The notes under the pieces were generated by a model. It searched no databases. It had not been told where the DNA came from and saw only the letters and a list, made by a program, of their open reading frames with translations. A stretch of 8,697 bases of DNA, from NCBI GenBank assembly GCA_050247895.1, contig JBFWTJ010000166.1, positions 1 through 8,697 of the forward strand, given 5' to 3'. Source of the stretch: CAVPEW01 sp050247895. Lineage in GTDB: Bacteria > Actinomycetota > Acidimicrobiia > Acidimicrobiales > VFJN01. Positions within the stretch are counted from its first letter, which is position 1. Each line of letters opens with the position of its first letter. Shown here one piece after another: positions 1 through 6,374 of this stretch. Position numbers and translations under genes: made by a program.

Positions 1-684
1 GTCGGCCAGCAGGCGGCCCTCCAGCGAGCGGACCCGGACCCGGTCGACGCGCTCCACGCCCACGTCGAGGTCGAGCGGGCCGGACCAGGCGCCGTCCTCG
101 GTGGCCCACTCGCCGAGGGGGACCACGGTCCCGTCGTCGAGGACCAGCTCGCAGGTGTAGGGCACGCCGGGCCGGTAGCGGGTCAGGTGCAGGGCCATCA
201 TCGGCGGTCGCCCGTAGATGACCACCTCGCCGCGGGGCTCGCCCTCCCCGTTGCGCAGCGGGGCGGCCCGGGAGGGGACCTCGTCGTCGTCCCGGCCGGT
301 GAGCAGGGGCACCGCGACCAGCGCACCGGCGGCCACCCCGGCGACCAGCGCCGCCGCGGCGACCAGGGCCAGCGCCCGGCGGCGAGGACCGGTGACGGGC
401 GACGGGCCCGTCGCGCCGCCGTCGCCCCCGTCGCCGGGTCCGTCCGGTGCCGCGGCCGGGCCGTCCGGGACGGCCCGGACCGGGCTGGGGGAGCCGGCCG
501 GCCGGGCGTCGAGCGGTCCGGCCAACGTGACGGCGTCCACGGTGGACTCGAGGTCCCGCAGCTCGTCCCGGCACGCCGGGCAGCGGGCGAGGTGGTGGTC
601 GAGCGCGGCGGCGTCCCCGTCGTCGAGGATGCCCAGCGCCCGCTCGGCCAGCAGGTCCCGCATCGGCCCGCACGCGGCGCGCAT
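1..684 (-). CDS. Membrane-anchored zinc-finger anti-sigma factor (partial, C-terminus off the window)
   Basis: This is the predicted partner of the ECF sigma factor just upstream, holding it at the membrane until an envelope signal releases it. The 228 codons seen contain no stop, so the gene continues past base 1. Residues 1-45 form a ZAS zinc-binding domain: H31-x3-C35-x2-C38, with C5 a likely fourth ligand. A Pro/Gly/Asp-rich linker follows (about 60-98). After R101-R103 comes one hydrophobic span (about 104-128), then an extracytoplasmic beta-rich domain in the style of RskA-type anti-sigma factors. The ATG at 684 overlaps the sigma stop as TGATG, which implies translational coupling. The internal ATG at 663 would lose C5, so I prefer 684. 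The family call is secure; the signal sensed is unknown. Confidence 0.88.
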   Translation of the reverse strand, partial: MRAACGPMRDLLAERALGILDDGDAAALDHHLARCPACRDELRDLESTVDAVTLAGPLDARPAGSPSPVRAVPDGPAAAPDGPGDGGDGGATGPSPVTGPRRRALALVAAAALVAGVAAGALVAVPLLTGRDDDEVPSRAAPLRNGEGEPRGEVVIYGRPPMMALHLTRYRPGVPYTCELVLDDGTVVPLGEWATEDGAWSGPLDLDVGVERVDRVRVRSLEGRLLAD

Positions 685-1289
685 CAGGCCACGCCCCCCG
701 GGGCCGCGGCCGGGGCGTCGGGGTCCGCCTCGGCCAGCGCGGCCCGCAGCCGGTGCAGCCCGGTGCGGATCCGCGTCTTGGCCGTCCCCAGGGGGACGGC
801 CTCCAGGGCCGCGACCTCGCGCGCCGTGTGGCCGTACCAGGCCGCGAGCAGCACGGCGCGGCGCTGCTCGTCGGGCAGCGCGGCGAGGGCGACGCGGACC
901 CGGTCCCGCTCGCTGCCCAGGGCGGCCAGCTCGTCGGGCCCCGAGCCGCGGGCCGCCAGGGACACCGCGGCCAGCTCCACCGGATCGGTCAGGTGGTCCC
1001 GGGTCCGTCGCCGGGCGTCGATGGCCATGTTCCGGGTGATGCGGCCGAACCAGGCCGCGACCGAGCCCCGTCCGGGGTCGTAGGTGCCGGCCCGGTGCCA
1101 GGCCCGCTCCAGGGCGGCCTGGGCCACGTCCTCCGCCGTGTGGCGGTCGCCGGTGACGCGCAGGGCGATCCCGTAGGCCAGGGGACCGAACCGCCGGGCG
1201 AAGGGCCCGGCGGCCGAGGCGTCGCCACCGGCGAGGGCCGACATGAGCGCGGCGTCGGGCCCCGACCAATCCGCTCGCTCGTCCCGCAC
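684..1289 (-). CDS. ECF (group 4) RNA polymerase sigma factor, SigK-like
   Basis: This 201-residue protein is predicted to direct RNA polymerase to a small regulon. Region 2 lies at about 28-95, with the G47-D48-x5-E53-D54-V55 segment, the W80-F81 pair and the N87-x3-D91 segment ending in an Arg run. Region 4 (about 140-187) contains LPDEQR and a helix-turn-helix around REVA and GTAKTRI. There is no extra C-terminal domain, and the length is normal for the family. The GTG at 1289 is chosen because it gives a normal N-terminus and lies 7 bases after a TAnnnT -10 motif (1302-1297), as in leaderless actinobacterial genes. The frame stays open far upstream, but an extension would overlap the divergent regulator. 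ATG at codon 16 is a less likely alternative. Its stop overlaps the anti-sigma start, so the pair is one operon. Confidence 0.92.
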   Translation of the reverse strand: MRDERADWSGPDAALMSALAGGDASAAGPFARRFGPLAYGIALRVTGDRHTAEDVAQAALERAWHRAGTYDPGRGSVAAWFGRITRNMAIDARRRTRDHLTDPVELAAVSLAARGSGPDELAALGSERDRVRVALAALPDEQRRAVLLAAWYGHTAREVAALEAVPLGTAKTRIRTGLHRLRAALAEADPDAPAAAPGGVA

Positions 1290-1325
1290 GTAGGTGAGGG
1301 TACCGACATGTGAGGCGCACCTTCC
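1290..1325. promoter_or_regulatory. 36-bp shared control region between divergent sigma-factor and DtxR-like genes
   Basis: All promoter elements separating the two divergent genes must lie here or inside the genes. Visible elements are a direct repeat of GTGAGG (1294-1299 and 1310-1315, 16 bp apart), an inverted repeat AGGTG/CACCT (1292-1296 and 1318-1322), and the 6-bp palindromes GGTACC (1299-1304) and ACATGT (1306-1311). None resembles the 19-bp DtxR/IdeR iron box. GAGG at 1312-1315 could serve as a weak ribosome binding site 10 bases before the regulator's ATG. That the region is bound by the regulator or the sigma factor is inference. Confidence 0.5.
1297..1302 (-). promoter_or_regulatory. 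Candidate -10 element (TACCCT) giving a leaderless sigma-factor transcript
   Basis: Read on the minus strand, TACCCT fits the TAnnnT pattern and is followed by 7 bases and then the GTG start at 1289, the spacing expected when transcription begins at the start codon. There is no convincing Shine-Dalgarno sequence before this GTG, which agrees with leaderless translation. A GGAA (minus strand) further upstream could be part of an ECF-type -35, but the match is too weak to call autoregulation. Confidence 0.4.
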
Positions 1326-2057
1326 ATGAGCATTGAGGACGACCTGCGACGAGTTGCGCCGGCGGCCCCGGACGCCGACCTGCTGGTCGCGGCGTGGGGG
1401 ACCGGGGCGGAGGGGGCCGGGCCGGCGACCGCGGCCCGGGTGGCGCTGCGGGCCGGCGTGCCGTCTGCCGTCGCCCACCACCGGCTCGCCGTCCTGCAGG
1501 CCCGGGGCGACCTCCAGGGGTCGGGCCGGTACCGGGAGCTCACCGCGCCGGGTCGCCGCAGCGCCGCGGCCGCGCTCCGGCGGGCCCGCGTGGTGGAGTG
1601 CCTGCTGGTCGACGTCCTCGGCCTGTCGTGGTCCGAGGCCGCCGACGAGCTGTCGGCCTGGACCGCGTCCCTGTCCGACGAGGCGGTCGACGCCGCCTTC
1701 GCTCGGCTCGGTCGTCCGGCCCGGTGCCCCCACGGCAACCCGGTCGAGGCCGACCGGCCGTGGTCCGGCGCCTCCCGGCTGTCCGGCCTGGCACCGGGCA
1801 CCACCGCGGTGGTCGACGCGGTGGACGACCTCCCGGCCCCGGCCGGCTCGCACCACGGCGCCCTCCAGGCCGCGGGGGTCGTGCCCGGCGCCCGGCTGCG
1901 CCTGGTCGGCCACGAGCCCGACGGCACCGACCTGGTCGAGGTGGGCGGGACCGTGGTCGGCCTGCCCCGGGCGGCTGCGGGCCAGGTCCGGGTCCGGCCG
2001 GTCCACCCGAGCGGCGGTGGCCGGGGAGGGTCCGGCCGGGGTGGTGCCCGCGGTTAG
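1326..2057 (+). CDS. DtxR/IdeR-like transcriptional regulator with a degenerate metal site
   Basis: The 243-residue protein follows the domain order of IdeR. It has a winged helix-turn-helix (about 30-80), a dimerisation domain (about 84-140) with the family landmarks LLVDVLGL and CPHGNP, and a C-terminal FeoA/SH3-like domain (about 156-225) with AAGVVPGARL. By eye alignment to DtxR/IdeR, the ligand positions are lost: H79 becomes A87, H98 A106, C102 S110, E105 T113 and H106 A114; only E83 survives, as E91. The Met10 position and the SH3-domain Glu/Gln ligands also have no counterpart. It is therefore probably not a normal Fe/Mn-dependent repressor; it may be metal-independent or sense something else. 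Residues 229-243 form an RGG-rich tail. ATG 1326 is the only start that fits the short gap to the sigma gene. The SDR gene follows after 11 bases. Confidence 0.82.
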   Translation: MSIEDDLRRVAPAAPDADLLVAAWGTGAEGAGPATAARVALRAGVPSAVAHHRLAVLQARGDLQGSGRYRELTAPGRRSAAAALRRARVVECLLVDVLGLSWSEAADELSAWTASLSDEAVDAAFARLGRPARCPHGNPVEADRPWSGASRLSGLAPGTTAVVDAVDDLPAPAGSHHGALQAAGVVPGARLRLVGHEPDGTDLVEVGGTVVGLPRAAAGQVRVRPVHPSGGGRGGSGRGGARG

Positions 2058-2068
2058 CGTCGGGCGCC

Positions 2069-2824
2069 ATGGACTTCGGGATCGGGGGGCGGCGTGCCGC
2101 CGTGGCGGGCGCGTCGGCCGGGCTGGGCCTGGCCTCGGCCCGGGCGCTGGCGGTCGAGGGCGTGCGGGTGGCGATCTGCGGCCGGGACCGGGACCGCATC
2201 GAGGCGGCCGCGGCGACGCTGGCCGCCGAGGGGGCCGACGTGGTGCCGGTGGTGGCCGACGTGTCCACCGTGGCCGGTGCCGAGGGGTTCGTGGCCGAGG
2301 CCACCGAGGCGCTCGGCGGGCTCGACATCCTCGTCCCCAACGCGGGGGGACCCCCGCCGGGGACCTTCGCCACCACGCCGGTCGAGGCCTACCTGCCCGC
2401 GGTCGAGCTCAACCTGCTGTCCACCGTGGCCATGTGCAAGGCGGCGGTGCCGGCCATGGTCGAGCGGGGCTGGGGGAGGGTCGTGGCCATCACCTCGGTG
2501 TCGGTCCGCCAGCCGCTGCCCCAGCTCATCCTGTCCAACACGGCCCGTGCCGGTGTGACGGGGTTCCTCAAGACCCTGGCCCTGGAGGTCGCGCCGCACG
2601 GCGTGACGGTCAACTCGGTCCAGCCCGGCACCCACGCCACCGACCGGATGGGCCTGCTCTACGGGGGCGACCTGTCCGCCGCCGCGGCCCTGCAGCCGAC
2701 CGGGACGGTGGGAGAGCCCGACGACTTCGGCGCCACGGTGGCCTTCCTGGCCTCGGAGCGGGCCAAGTTCGTCACCGGCGTGGCCCTTCCCGTCGACGGC
2801 GGCGCCTACCGGGGCCTGCAGTGA
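2069..2824 (+). CDS. Atypical short-chain dehydrogenase/reductase lacking the catalytic Tyr and Lys
   Basis: This 251-residue protein has a complete Rossmann fold of normal SDR length. It shows the cofactor loop G14-x3-G18-x-G20, D64 in the adenine pocket, the N91-A92-G93 motif, N115 and the active-site serine S143. The usual Y-x3-K pair should fall 13 and 17 residues after S143. Those positions hold S156 and R160 (L-S-N-T-A-R), so the proton-transfer Tyr and its Lys are absent. This matches the FabG-like SDR subgroup known for an imperfect catalytic tetrad (BKR-like). Its substrate cannot be inferred; it may use other chemistry or only bind a nucleotide. The end (about 224-246) has the normal ASE...VTG...VDGG pattern. 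The Dabb gene overlaps its stop by four bases (GTGA), so the two are coupled. No strong ribosome site precedes ATG 2069. Confidence 0.85.
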   Translation: MDFGIGGRRAAVAGASAGLGLASARALAVEGVRVAICGRDRDRIEAAAATLAAEGADVVPVVADVSTVAGAEGFVAEATEALGGLDILVPNAGGPPPGTFATTPVEAYLPAVELNLLSTVAMCKAAVPAMVERGWGRVVAITSVSVRQPLPQLILSNTARAGVTGFLKTLALEVAPHGVTVNSVQPGTHATDRMGLLYGGDLSAAAALQPTGTVGEPDDFGATVAFLASERAKFVTGVALPVDGGAYRGLQ

Positions 2825-3132
2825 TCCGCCACGTGGTGGTGTTCCGCTTCGCCGAGGGCGTCGACGCCGCCGCGGCCTCGGCCGCCATCGGCGAGCGGCT
2901 GGGCCGGCTCCCGGCACTGATCCCCCAGCTGCGCCGCTACGCCTTCGGTCCCGACCTGGGCCTGGTCGAGGGCAACGGCGACTACGCGGTGGTGGCCGAC
3001 GTGGCCGACGCCGACGACTGGGCCGCCTACCTCGACCACCCCGAGCACCGGGCCGCGGTGGCCGAGGCGATCCGGCCCGTGGTGGCCGAGCGGGTCGCGG
3101 TCCAGGTCGCGCTGCCCGACGACCGACCGTGA
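2821..3132 (+). CDS. Dabb (stress-responsive alpha/beta-barrel) domain protein
   Basis: A 103-residue single-domain protein. It opens with the typical I-R-H-V-V-V-F-R-F strand, has a helix with GERLGRLPALIPQL, then a G-D-Y-A-V-V-A-D-V strand, a W-A-A-Y-L-D-H-P-E-H segment and a final V-A-E-R-V-A-V-Q-V strand. This is the usual Dabb ferredoxin-like fold, which forms dimeric barrels. Some family members are polyketide cyclases or other small-molecule enzymes, but most are uncharacterised, so no reaction is assigned. The GTG start is embedded in the SDR stop (GTGA overlap), which argues that the two are made together and may act on the same compound (inference). Confidence 0.85.
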   Translation: MIRHVVVFRFAEGVDAAAASAAIGERLGRLPALIPQLRRYAFGPDLGLVEGNGDYAVVADVADADDWAAYLDHPEHRAAVAEAIRPVVAERVAVQVALPDDRP

Positions 3133-3145
3133 GGATCTGAGCAGC

Positions 3146-3174
3146 GGCCCGCCGGTCAGAAGCGCAGGCGGGCC
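3146..3174 (+). terminator. Possible terminator hairpin between convergent operons
   Basis: GGCCCGCC (3146-3153) and GGCGGGCC (3167-3174) form a perfect 8-bp stem around a 13-base loop, 13 bases after the Dabb stop and overlapping the last codons of the opposing EEP gene. No T tract follows on either strand. It could end transcripts from the left, but in DNA this GC-rich an 8-bp stem may be chance. Confidence 0.35.
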
Positions 3175-3875
3175 CGGATGGCCCGGTGGTCCGAGCCCAG
3201 GTCGGGCAGGACCTCCGCGCTGACCACGCCCACGTCGGGGGTGACCACCAGGTGGTCGATCTGGCTGAGCGGGCGCCCGGCGGGGAACGTGCCGCCCCGC
3301 ACCGCGCCGCGCCAGCCGGACGGGGCCATCCAGCGGATGCACCAGCGCCACATGTTCATGTCGCCGGCCAGGGCGGCGGGGCCCCGTGCGGGCAGGGCGT
3401 CGCGCAGGGCCCGCCGTCGGAGCAGGGCGCCGGCCTCGAGGTGGGGCAGGTGGGTCCCGGCCACGGTGAAGGCCTCCGTGCCGGCCCGGACCTCGACCAC
3501 GTGGACGGCCCGGTCGGTCGGGTCCGTCCGCAGGTGGGGGAGGGCGACGGTGCGCGCCCCCAGGACCGGCAGCCGGCTCAGCACGGCCAGGTTCCAGGTC
3601 CCGAAGCCGCTGGTGCCGCCCCGGCCGGTCACCTTCGGGTGGGGGTGCACGGTGGCCCGGGCCAGGGCCACGTCGGCGGCGACCTCCATGCCCAGCCCGG
3701 CGGCGATCTCGTCGAGCTGGCTCTCCCCGCCGTCGGGCACCCACGCCTCCTGCAGGACCAGCACGTCGGCGTCGAGCACCTTGCACGCGGCCACGACGTC
3801 GAAGCGGGGGAAGCGGCGGGTGCGGCTCCCGGTGCCGAAGTGCAGGTTGAACGAGGCCAGGGTCAGCTCGGCCAC
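3156..3875 (-). CDS. Endonuclease/exonuclease/phosphatase (EEP) fold phosphoesterase
   Basis: A 239-residue metal-dependent phosphoesterase of the DNase I/AP-endonuclease/sphingomyelinase superfamily. All signature positions are present: N10 in S-F-N-L-H, E43 in L-Q-E (metal ligand), T-H-L at mid-protein, D172 and N174 in G-D-M-N, D207-H208 in Q-I-D-H and D229-H230 in G-S-D-H at the C-terminus. An active enzyme is therefore expected. There is no signal peptide or membrane segment, so it is probably cytoplasmic. The substrate (nucleic acid, phosphoinositide-like lipid or other phosphodiester) cannot be told from the motifs. The GTG at 3875 is chosen because the fold starts immediately after it and GGGAG lies a few bases upstream; the frame is open further upstream into the HAD gene. 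It is the last gene of the minus-strand operon, 34 bases after the HAD stop. Confidence 0.87.
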   Translation of the reverse strand: MAELTLASFNLHFGTGSRTRRFPRFDVVAACKVLDADVLVLQEAWVPDGGESQLDEIAAGLGMEVAADVALARATVHPHPKVTGRGGTSGFGTWNLAVLSRLPVLGARTVALPHLRTDPTDRAVHVVEVRAGTEAFTVAGTHLPHLEAGALLRRRALRDALPARGPAALAGDMNMWRWCIRWMAPSGWRGAVRGGTFPAGRPLSQIDHLVVTPDVGVVSAEVLPDLGSDHRAIRARLRF

Positions 3876-3909
3876 ACGGCTCCCGCCGGTCGTGGTCGTC
3901 GCGCCCTCG

Positions 3910-4620
3910 TCATCGCATCGCCTCCAGGTGGGCCGGCAGCTCGTGCAGCGATTCCAGCACGCCGAACCCGTGCTCGGCGGCATCCGCCTCGGCGTGGTCG
4001 AGCTCCCACCGCAGGTGGTACGGCACGTGCACGGCCCGGCCGCCGGCCGACAGCACGGGCAGGACGTCGCTGGCCACCGAGTTGCCGACCATGACGAACC
4101 CCGAGGGGTCGACCCCCTGGCGGGCCAGGACCCGCCGGTAGGTGGCGTCGTCCTTCTCGGCCACGACCTCGACCGCGTCGAAGCGGTCGGCCAGGCCCGA
4201 CCGGGCCACCTTGGCCTCCTGGTGGAGCAGGTCGCCCTTGGTCACCACCACGAGCCGGACCCGCCCGGCCAGGGCGTCGACGGCTGCCTCGGCGCCGTCG
4301 AGCAGCTCGACGGGGTGACGGAGCAGCTCCTTGCCCAGGTCGAGGACCTCACGGATCGCCGACCCCGGGATGCGCCCCCCGCTGACCTCCACCGCGGTCT
4401 CGACCAGCGACAAGGTGAAGGCCTTCACGCCGTAGCCGAAGATCTCCAGGTTGGCCCGCTCGACCTCCAGGAGCCGGCGGTCCAGGTCGGCCCGGTCGAG
4501 GTCGGACCAGCGTCCCACCAGCGCCCGGTAGCGGTCCTGGGCCGCGTGGAAGTGGGTCTCGCTGTGCCAGAGCGTGTCGTCGCCGTCCAGGCCCACGGCG
4601 ACCACGGCCAGCTCGCTCAC
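3910..4620 (-). CDS. HAD-superfamily hydrolase
   Basis: A 236-residue predicted phosphatase. Motif I is D12-G-D14-D-T16-L-W, giving the nucleophile and the acid/base. Motif II is T127 in V-V-V-T-K, motif III is K156 in A-E-K-D-D, and motif IV is G179-N-S-x3-D185. Motif IV has GN where classical HADs have GD, so D185 is probably the metal-binding acid; this GNS...SD pattern is known in one branch of HAD phosphatases. A helical cap lies between motifs I and II (about 20-110). The GTG at 4620 overlaps the ABC1-kinase stop by four bases (GTGA), and a strong GGGAGG lies 10 bases upstream, which fixes the start. No membrane segment is seen. The substrate is unknown. Confidence 0.9.
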   Translation of the reverse strand: MSELAVVAVGLDGDDTLWHSETHFHAAQDRYRALVGRWSDLDRADLDRRLLEVERANLEIFGYGVKAFTLSLVETAVEVSGGRIPGSAIREVLDLGKELLRHPVELLDGAEAAVDALAGRVRLVVVTKGDLLHQEAKVARSGLADRFDAVEVVAEKDDATYRRVLARQGVDPSGFVMVGNSVASDVLPVLSAGGRAVHVPYHLRWELDHAEADAAEHGFGVLESLHELPAHLEAMR

Positions 4621-6251
4621 GGTGCCGGAACCTCCCGGCCCGCGGCCCACTCGGCTTCGAGCTCGCCCAGCGGCGTGGACGGGGGGCCCTCGACGAAGGG
4701 CCAGATCTCCTCGGCGATGCGGCGCCAGTTGGCCGTGGCCCGGAGCTGGCCCAGCACGGCGTAGAGGCCGAGGTTGATGCGCTGGATGATGACGAAGCCG
4801 GGCGGGACGTTGGCCGCCTTGAGGATGGGACCGTGGGGCCCGCTGGCGTCGAAGAACCGCCGCACGGTCTCCGACGCGTACTCGGCGTCGAAGGTGACGA
4901 CCTCGTCGGCCAGGACGAACTCGTAGAAGTGGCGGAAGTAGTCCTCGACCTGGGCGTCGGAGAACGGGGCGCCGGGGCGCAGGAGGCCGGCCTCCTCGAC
5001 GATGCGCCGGAACTCGGGGATGTCGCGGTCGAGCACCATGGCCCGGATCATCCGGCCCAGCCGGTCGATCTCGGGCGGGGAGAACCGCTTGACCAGCCCG
5101 AAGTCCACGAAGGTCACCTCGCCGCCCGGGCGGAACAGGTAGTTGCCGGGGTGGGGGTCGCCGTTGAAGGCGTGGACCCGGTAGAGGCTGCGGAACACGA
5201 ACCGGAAGATCGTCTCGGCGGCGAGGTCGCGCTCGGCCTGGCTCCAGGTCTCGACCACCGAGAAGGGCACGCCCTCGGCCAGCTCGGTGGTCAGGACGCG
5301 GGGGCCCGACAAGTCGTGGAGGACCTCGGGCACCTGCACGGTGGGATGGCCCCGGTAGGCGTCGACGAACAGCTGCTGGTTGCGGGCCTCGAGCTCGTAG
5401 TCGAGCTCCTCGGTGATGCGCGCGGTCAGCTCGTCGACCAGCGGCCCGGGCTCCAGGCCCGGGAAGAGCAGGCCGAGCGCCCCGAACATCAGGTCGGCGT
5501 TGTCCAGGTCGGCCCGGATGGCCTCGGCCACCCCCGGGTACTGGACCTTGACCGCCACCGCCCGCCCGTCGCGGGTCCGGGCCCGGTGCACCTGGCCGAT
5601 CGACGCCGCGGCGAGCGGGCGGGGGTCCCACTCGGCGAACAGCTCGGCGGGCGGCGCCCCGAGGTCGGCGGCCACGACCGACGCGGCCAGCTCGGCGCTC
5701 ATGGGCGGGGCGTCGCTCTGCAGCTCGGCCAGCGCCTGGCGGACGTTGTCGGGCAGGCCCTGGTCGAGGTAGCTGGCCAGCTGGCCGAGCTTCATCAGCG
5801 CGCCCTTCATCTGGCCGAGCCGGGCCACGACCTGCTCGGCGGTGCGCAGCTCGAAGCGGGCGTCGAGCTCGGGCCGGCGGTCCGCCGGGGCGACGGCCCG
5901 GCGGGCCCGGTGCAGGGCCCACGACGCACCCGACCGGGCGCCGAGCGCGGCGACCTGCGCCGTGCGGCTCGACCGCGAGGTCGACCCGACCGGTCGCGCC
6001 GACCCGCCGGCCGTCCCGGCTCCGCCGGTCTGGGTGCCGCCCGAGGCCGGGTCGGTGCCTGCCGCCCCCGGTCCGCCGCCGGGGCCGGCTGCGCCCGCTC
6101 CGCTGGGTCGGGGACCCGACCCAGCCGGGCCGGGCCCCGGCGCCCGGGTCAACCGGGCCCGGCGTCGATCCTGCTCCCGCTTCAGCGCGAGCGCACCCGC
6201 GGTGGCCGCGGCGAGGATGCCGAGGACGAGCGCGGTTCGCCGGGGAGCCAT
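4617..6251 (-). CDS. ABC1/UbiB-family atypical kinase with an N-terminal membrane anchor
   Basis: A 544-residue member of the ABC1/ADCK/UbiB family of protein-kinase-like ATPases, best known for roles in quinone and other lipid metabolism. Conserved elements in order are the K154-L-G-Q157 motif, the Ala-rich nucleotide loop A214-A-A-S217, catalytic-type lysine K235 (V-A-V-K-V), E282-L-D284 in the family-specific region, D365-P-H-P-G-N370 and the metal-binding V382-D-F-G385. All are intact, so nucleotide binding is expected. Residues 7-23 are hydrophobic and probably a membrane anchor, followed by a Pro/Gly/Ala-rich, likely disordered linker (about 37-95). No membrane segment is visible at the C-terminus. 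ATG 6251 sits 6 bases after a TACGCT motif, which suits a leaderless start. It is the first gene of the ABC1-HAD-EEP operon. The true substrate is unknown. Confidence 0.92.
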   Translation of the reverse strand: MAPRRTALVLGILAAATAGALALKREQDRRRARLTRAPGPGPAGSGPRPSGAGAAGPGGGPGAAGTDPASGGTQTGGAGTAGGSARPVGSTSRSSRTAQVAALGARSGASWALHRARRAVAPADRRPELDARFELRTAEQVVARLGQMKGALMKLGQLASYLDQGLPDNVRQALAELQSDAPPMSAELAASVVAADLGAPPAELFAEWDPRPLAAASIGQVHRARTRDGRAVAVKVQYPGVAEAIRADLDNADLMFGALGLLFPGLEPGPLVDELTARITEELDYELEARNQQLFVDAYRGHPTVQVPEVLHDLSGPRVLTTELAEGVPFSVVETWSQAERDLAAETIFRFVFRSLYRVHAFNGDPHPGNYLFRPGGEVTFVDFGLVKRFSPPEIDRLGRMIRAMVLDRDIPEFRRIVEEAGLLRPGAPFSDAQVEDYFRHFYEFVLADEVVTFDAEYASETVRRFFDASGPHGPILKAANVPPGFVIIQRINLGLYAVLGQLRATANWRRIAEEIWPFVEGPPSTPLGELEAEWAAGREVPAP

Positions 6252-6257
6252 GCCCGC

Positions 6258-6263
6258 AGCGTA
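6258..6263 (-). promoter_or_regulatory. Candidate -10 element (TACGCT), leaderless start of the ABC1-kinase operon
   Basis: On the minus strand TACGCT is followed by GCGGGC and then the ATG at 6251, so transcription would begin at the start codon. TAnnnT is rare by chance in such GC-rich DNA, and there is no good Shine-Dalgarno site to offer an alternative. No -35 is obvious. The motif would drive all three genes of the minus-strand operon. Confidence 0.45.
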
Positions 6264-6360
6264 CGAGCCCGCCCGGCGACCTCGGCGGGGTCCCGGGCGT
6301 CCCGTCGGGCCCGCCGTGGCGCCTCTGCCAGGGGTCCCGGCCGGGCCCGGGGCCGGGCGG

Positions 6361-6366
6361 TAGGGT
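6361..6366 (+). promoter_or_regulatory. Candidate -10 element (TAGGGT) upstream of the DoxX gene
   Basis: This is the only TAnnnT match I see on the plus strand in the 167-bp divergent gap 6252-6418. It would give either a short 5' leader before the DoxX start at 6419 or, with the GTG at 6375, a near-leaderless upstream mini-ORF. No TTGACA-like -35 is present. The rest of the gap is GC-rich low-complexity sequence with no other gene. Confidence 0.3.
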
Positions 6367-6374
6367 CCGCGATC

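Noticed and set aside
1290..1325. An iron box (DtxR/IdeR operator)
   Set aside because: The region lacks the TTAGGnTAGnCTnnCCTAA pattern; only short partial matches such as TAGGTGAGG are present.
1290..2006. An N-terminal extension of the sigma factor on the minus strand
   Set aside because: It would overlap the recognisable DtxR-like gene completely, has no sigma-factor motifs, and a well-placed -10 motif supports GTG 1289.
1333..2820. A long plus-strand open frame leading into the Dabb domain
   Set aside because: The upstream part is Arg/Pro-rich shadow sequence of the regulator and SDR genes. The Dabb fold starts exactly at the GTG at 2821.
6336..6357. A CCCGGCC/GGCCGGG inverted repeat in the divergent gap
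   Set aside because: It lies in near-pure G/C low-complexity sequence where such repeats arise easily, and is not placed like a terminator or a known operator.
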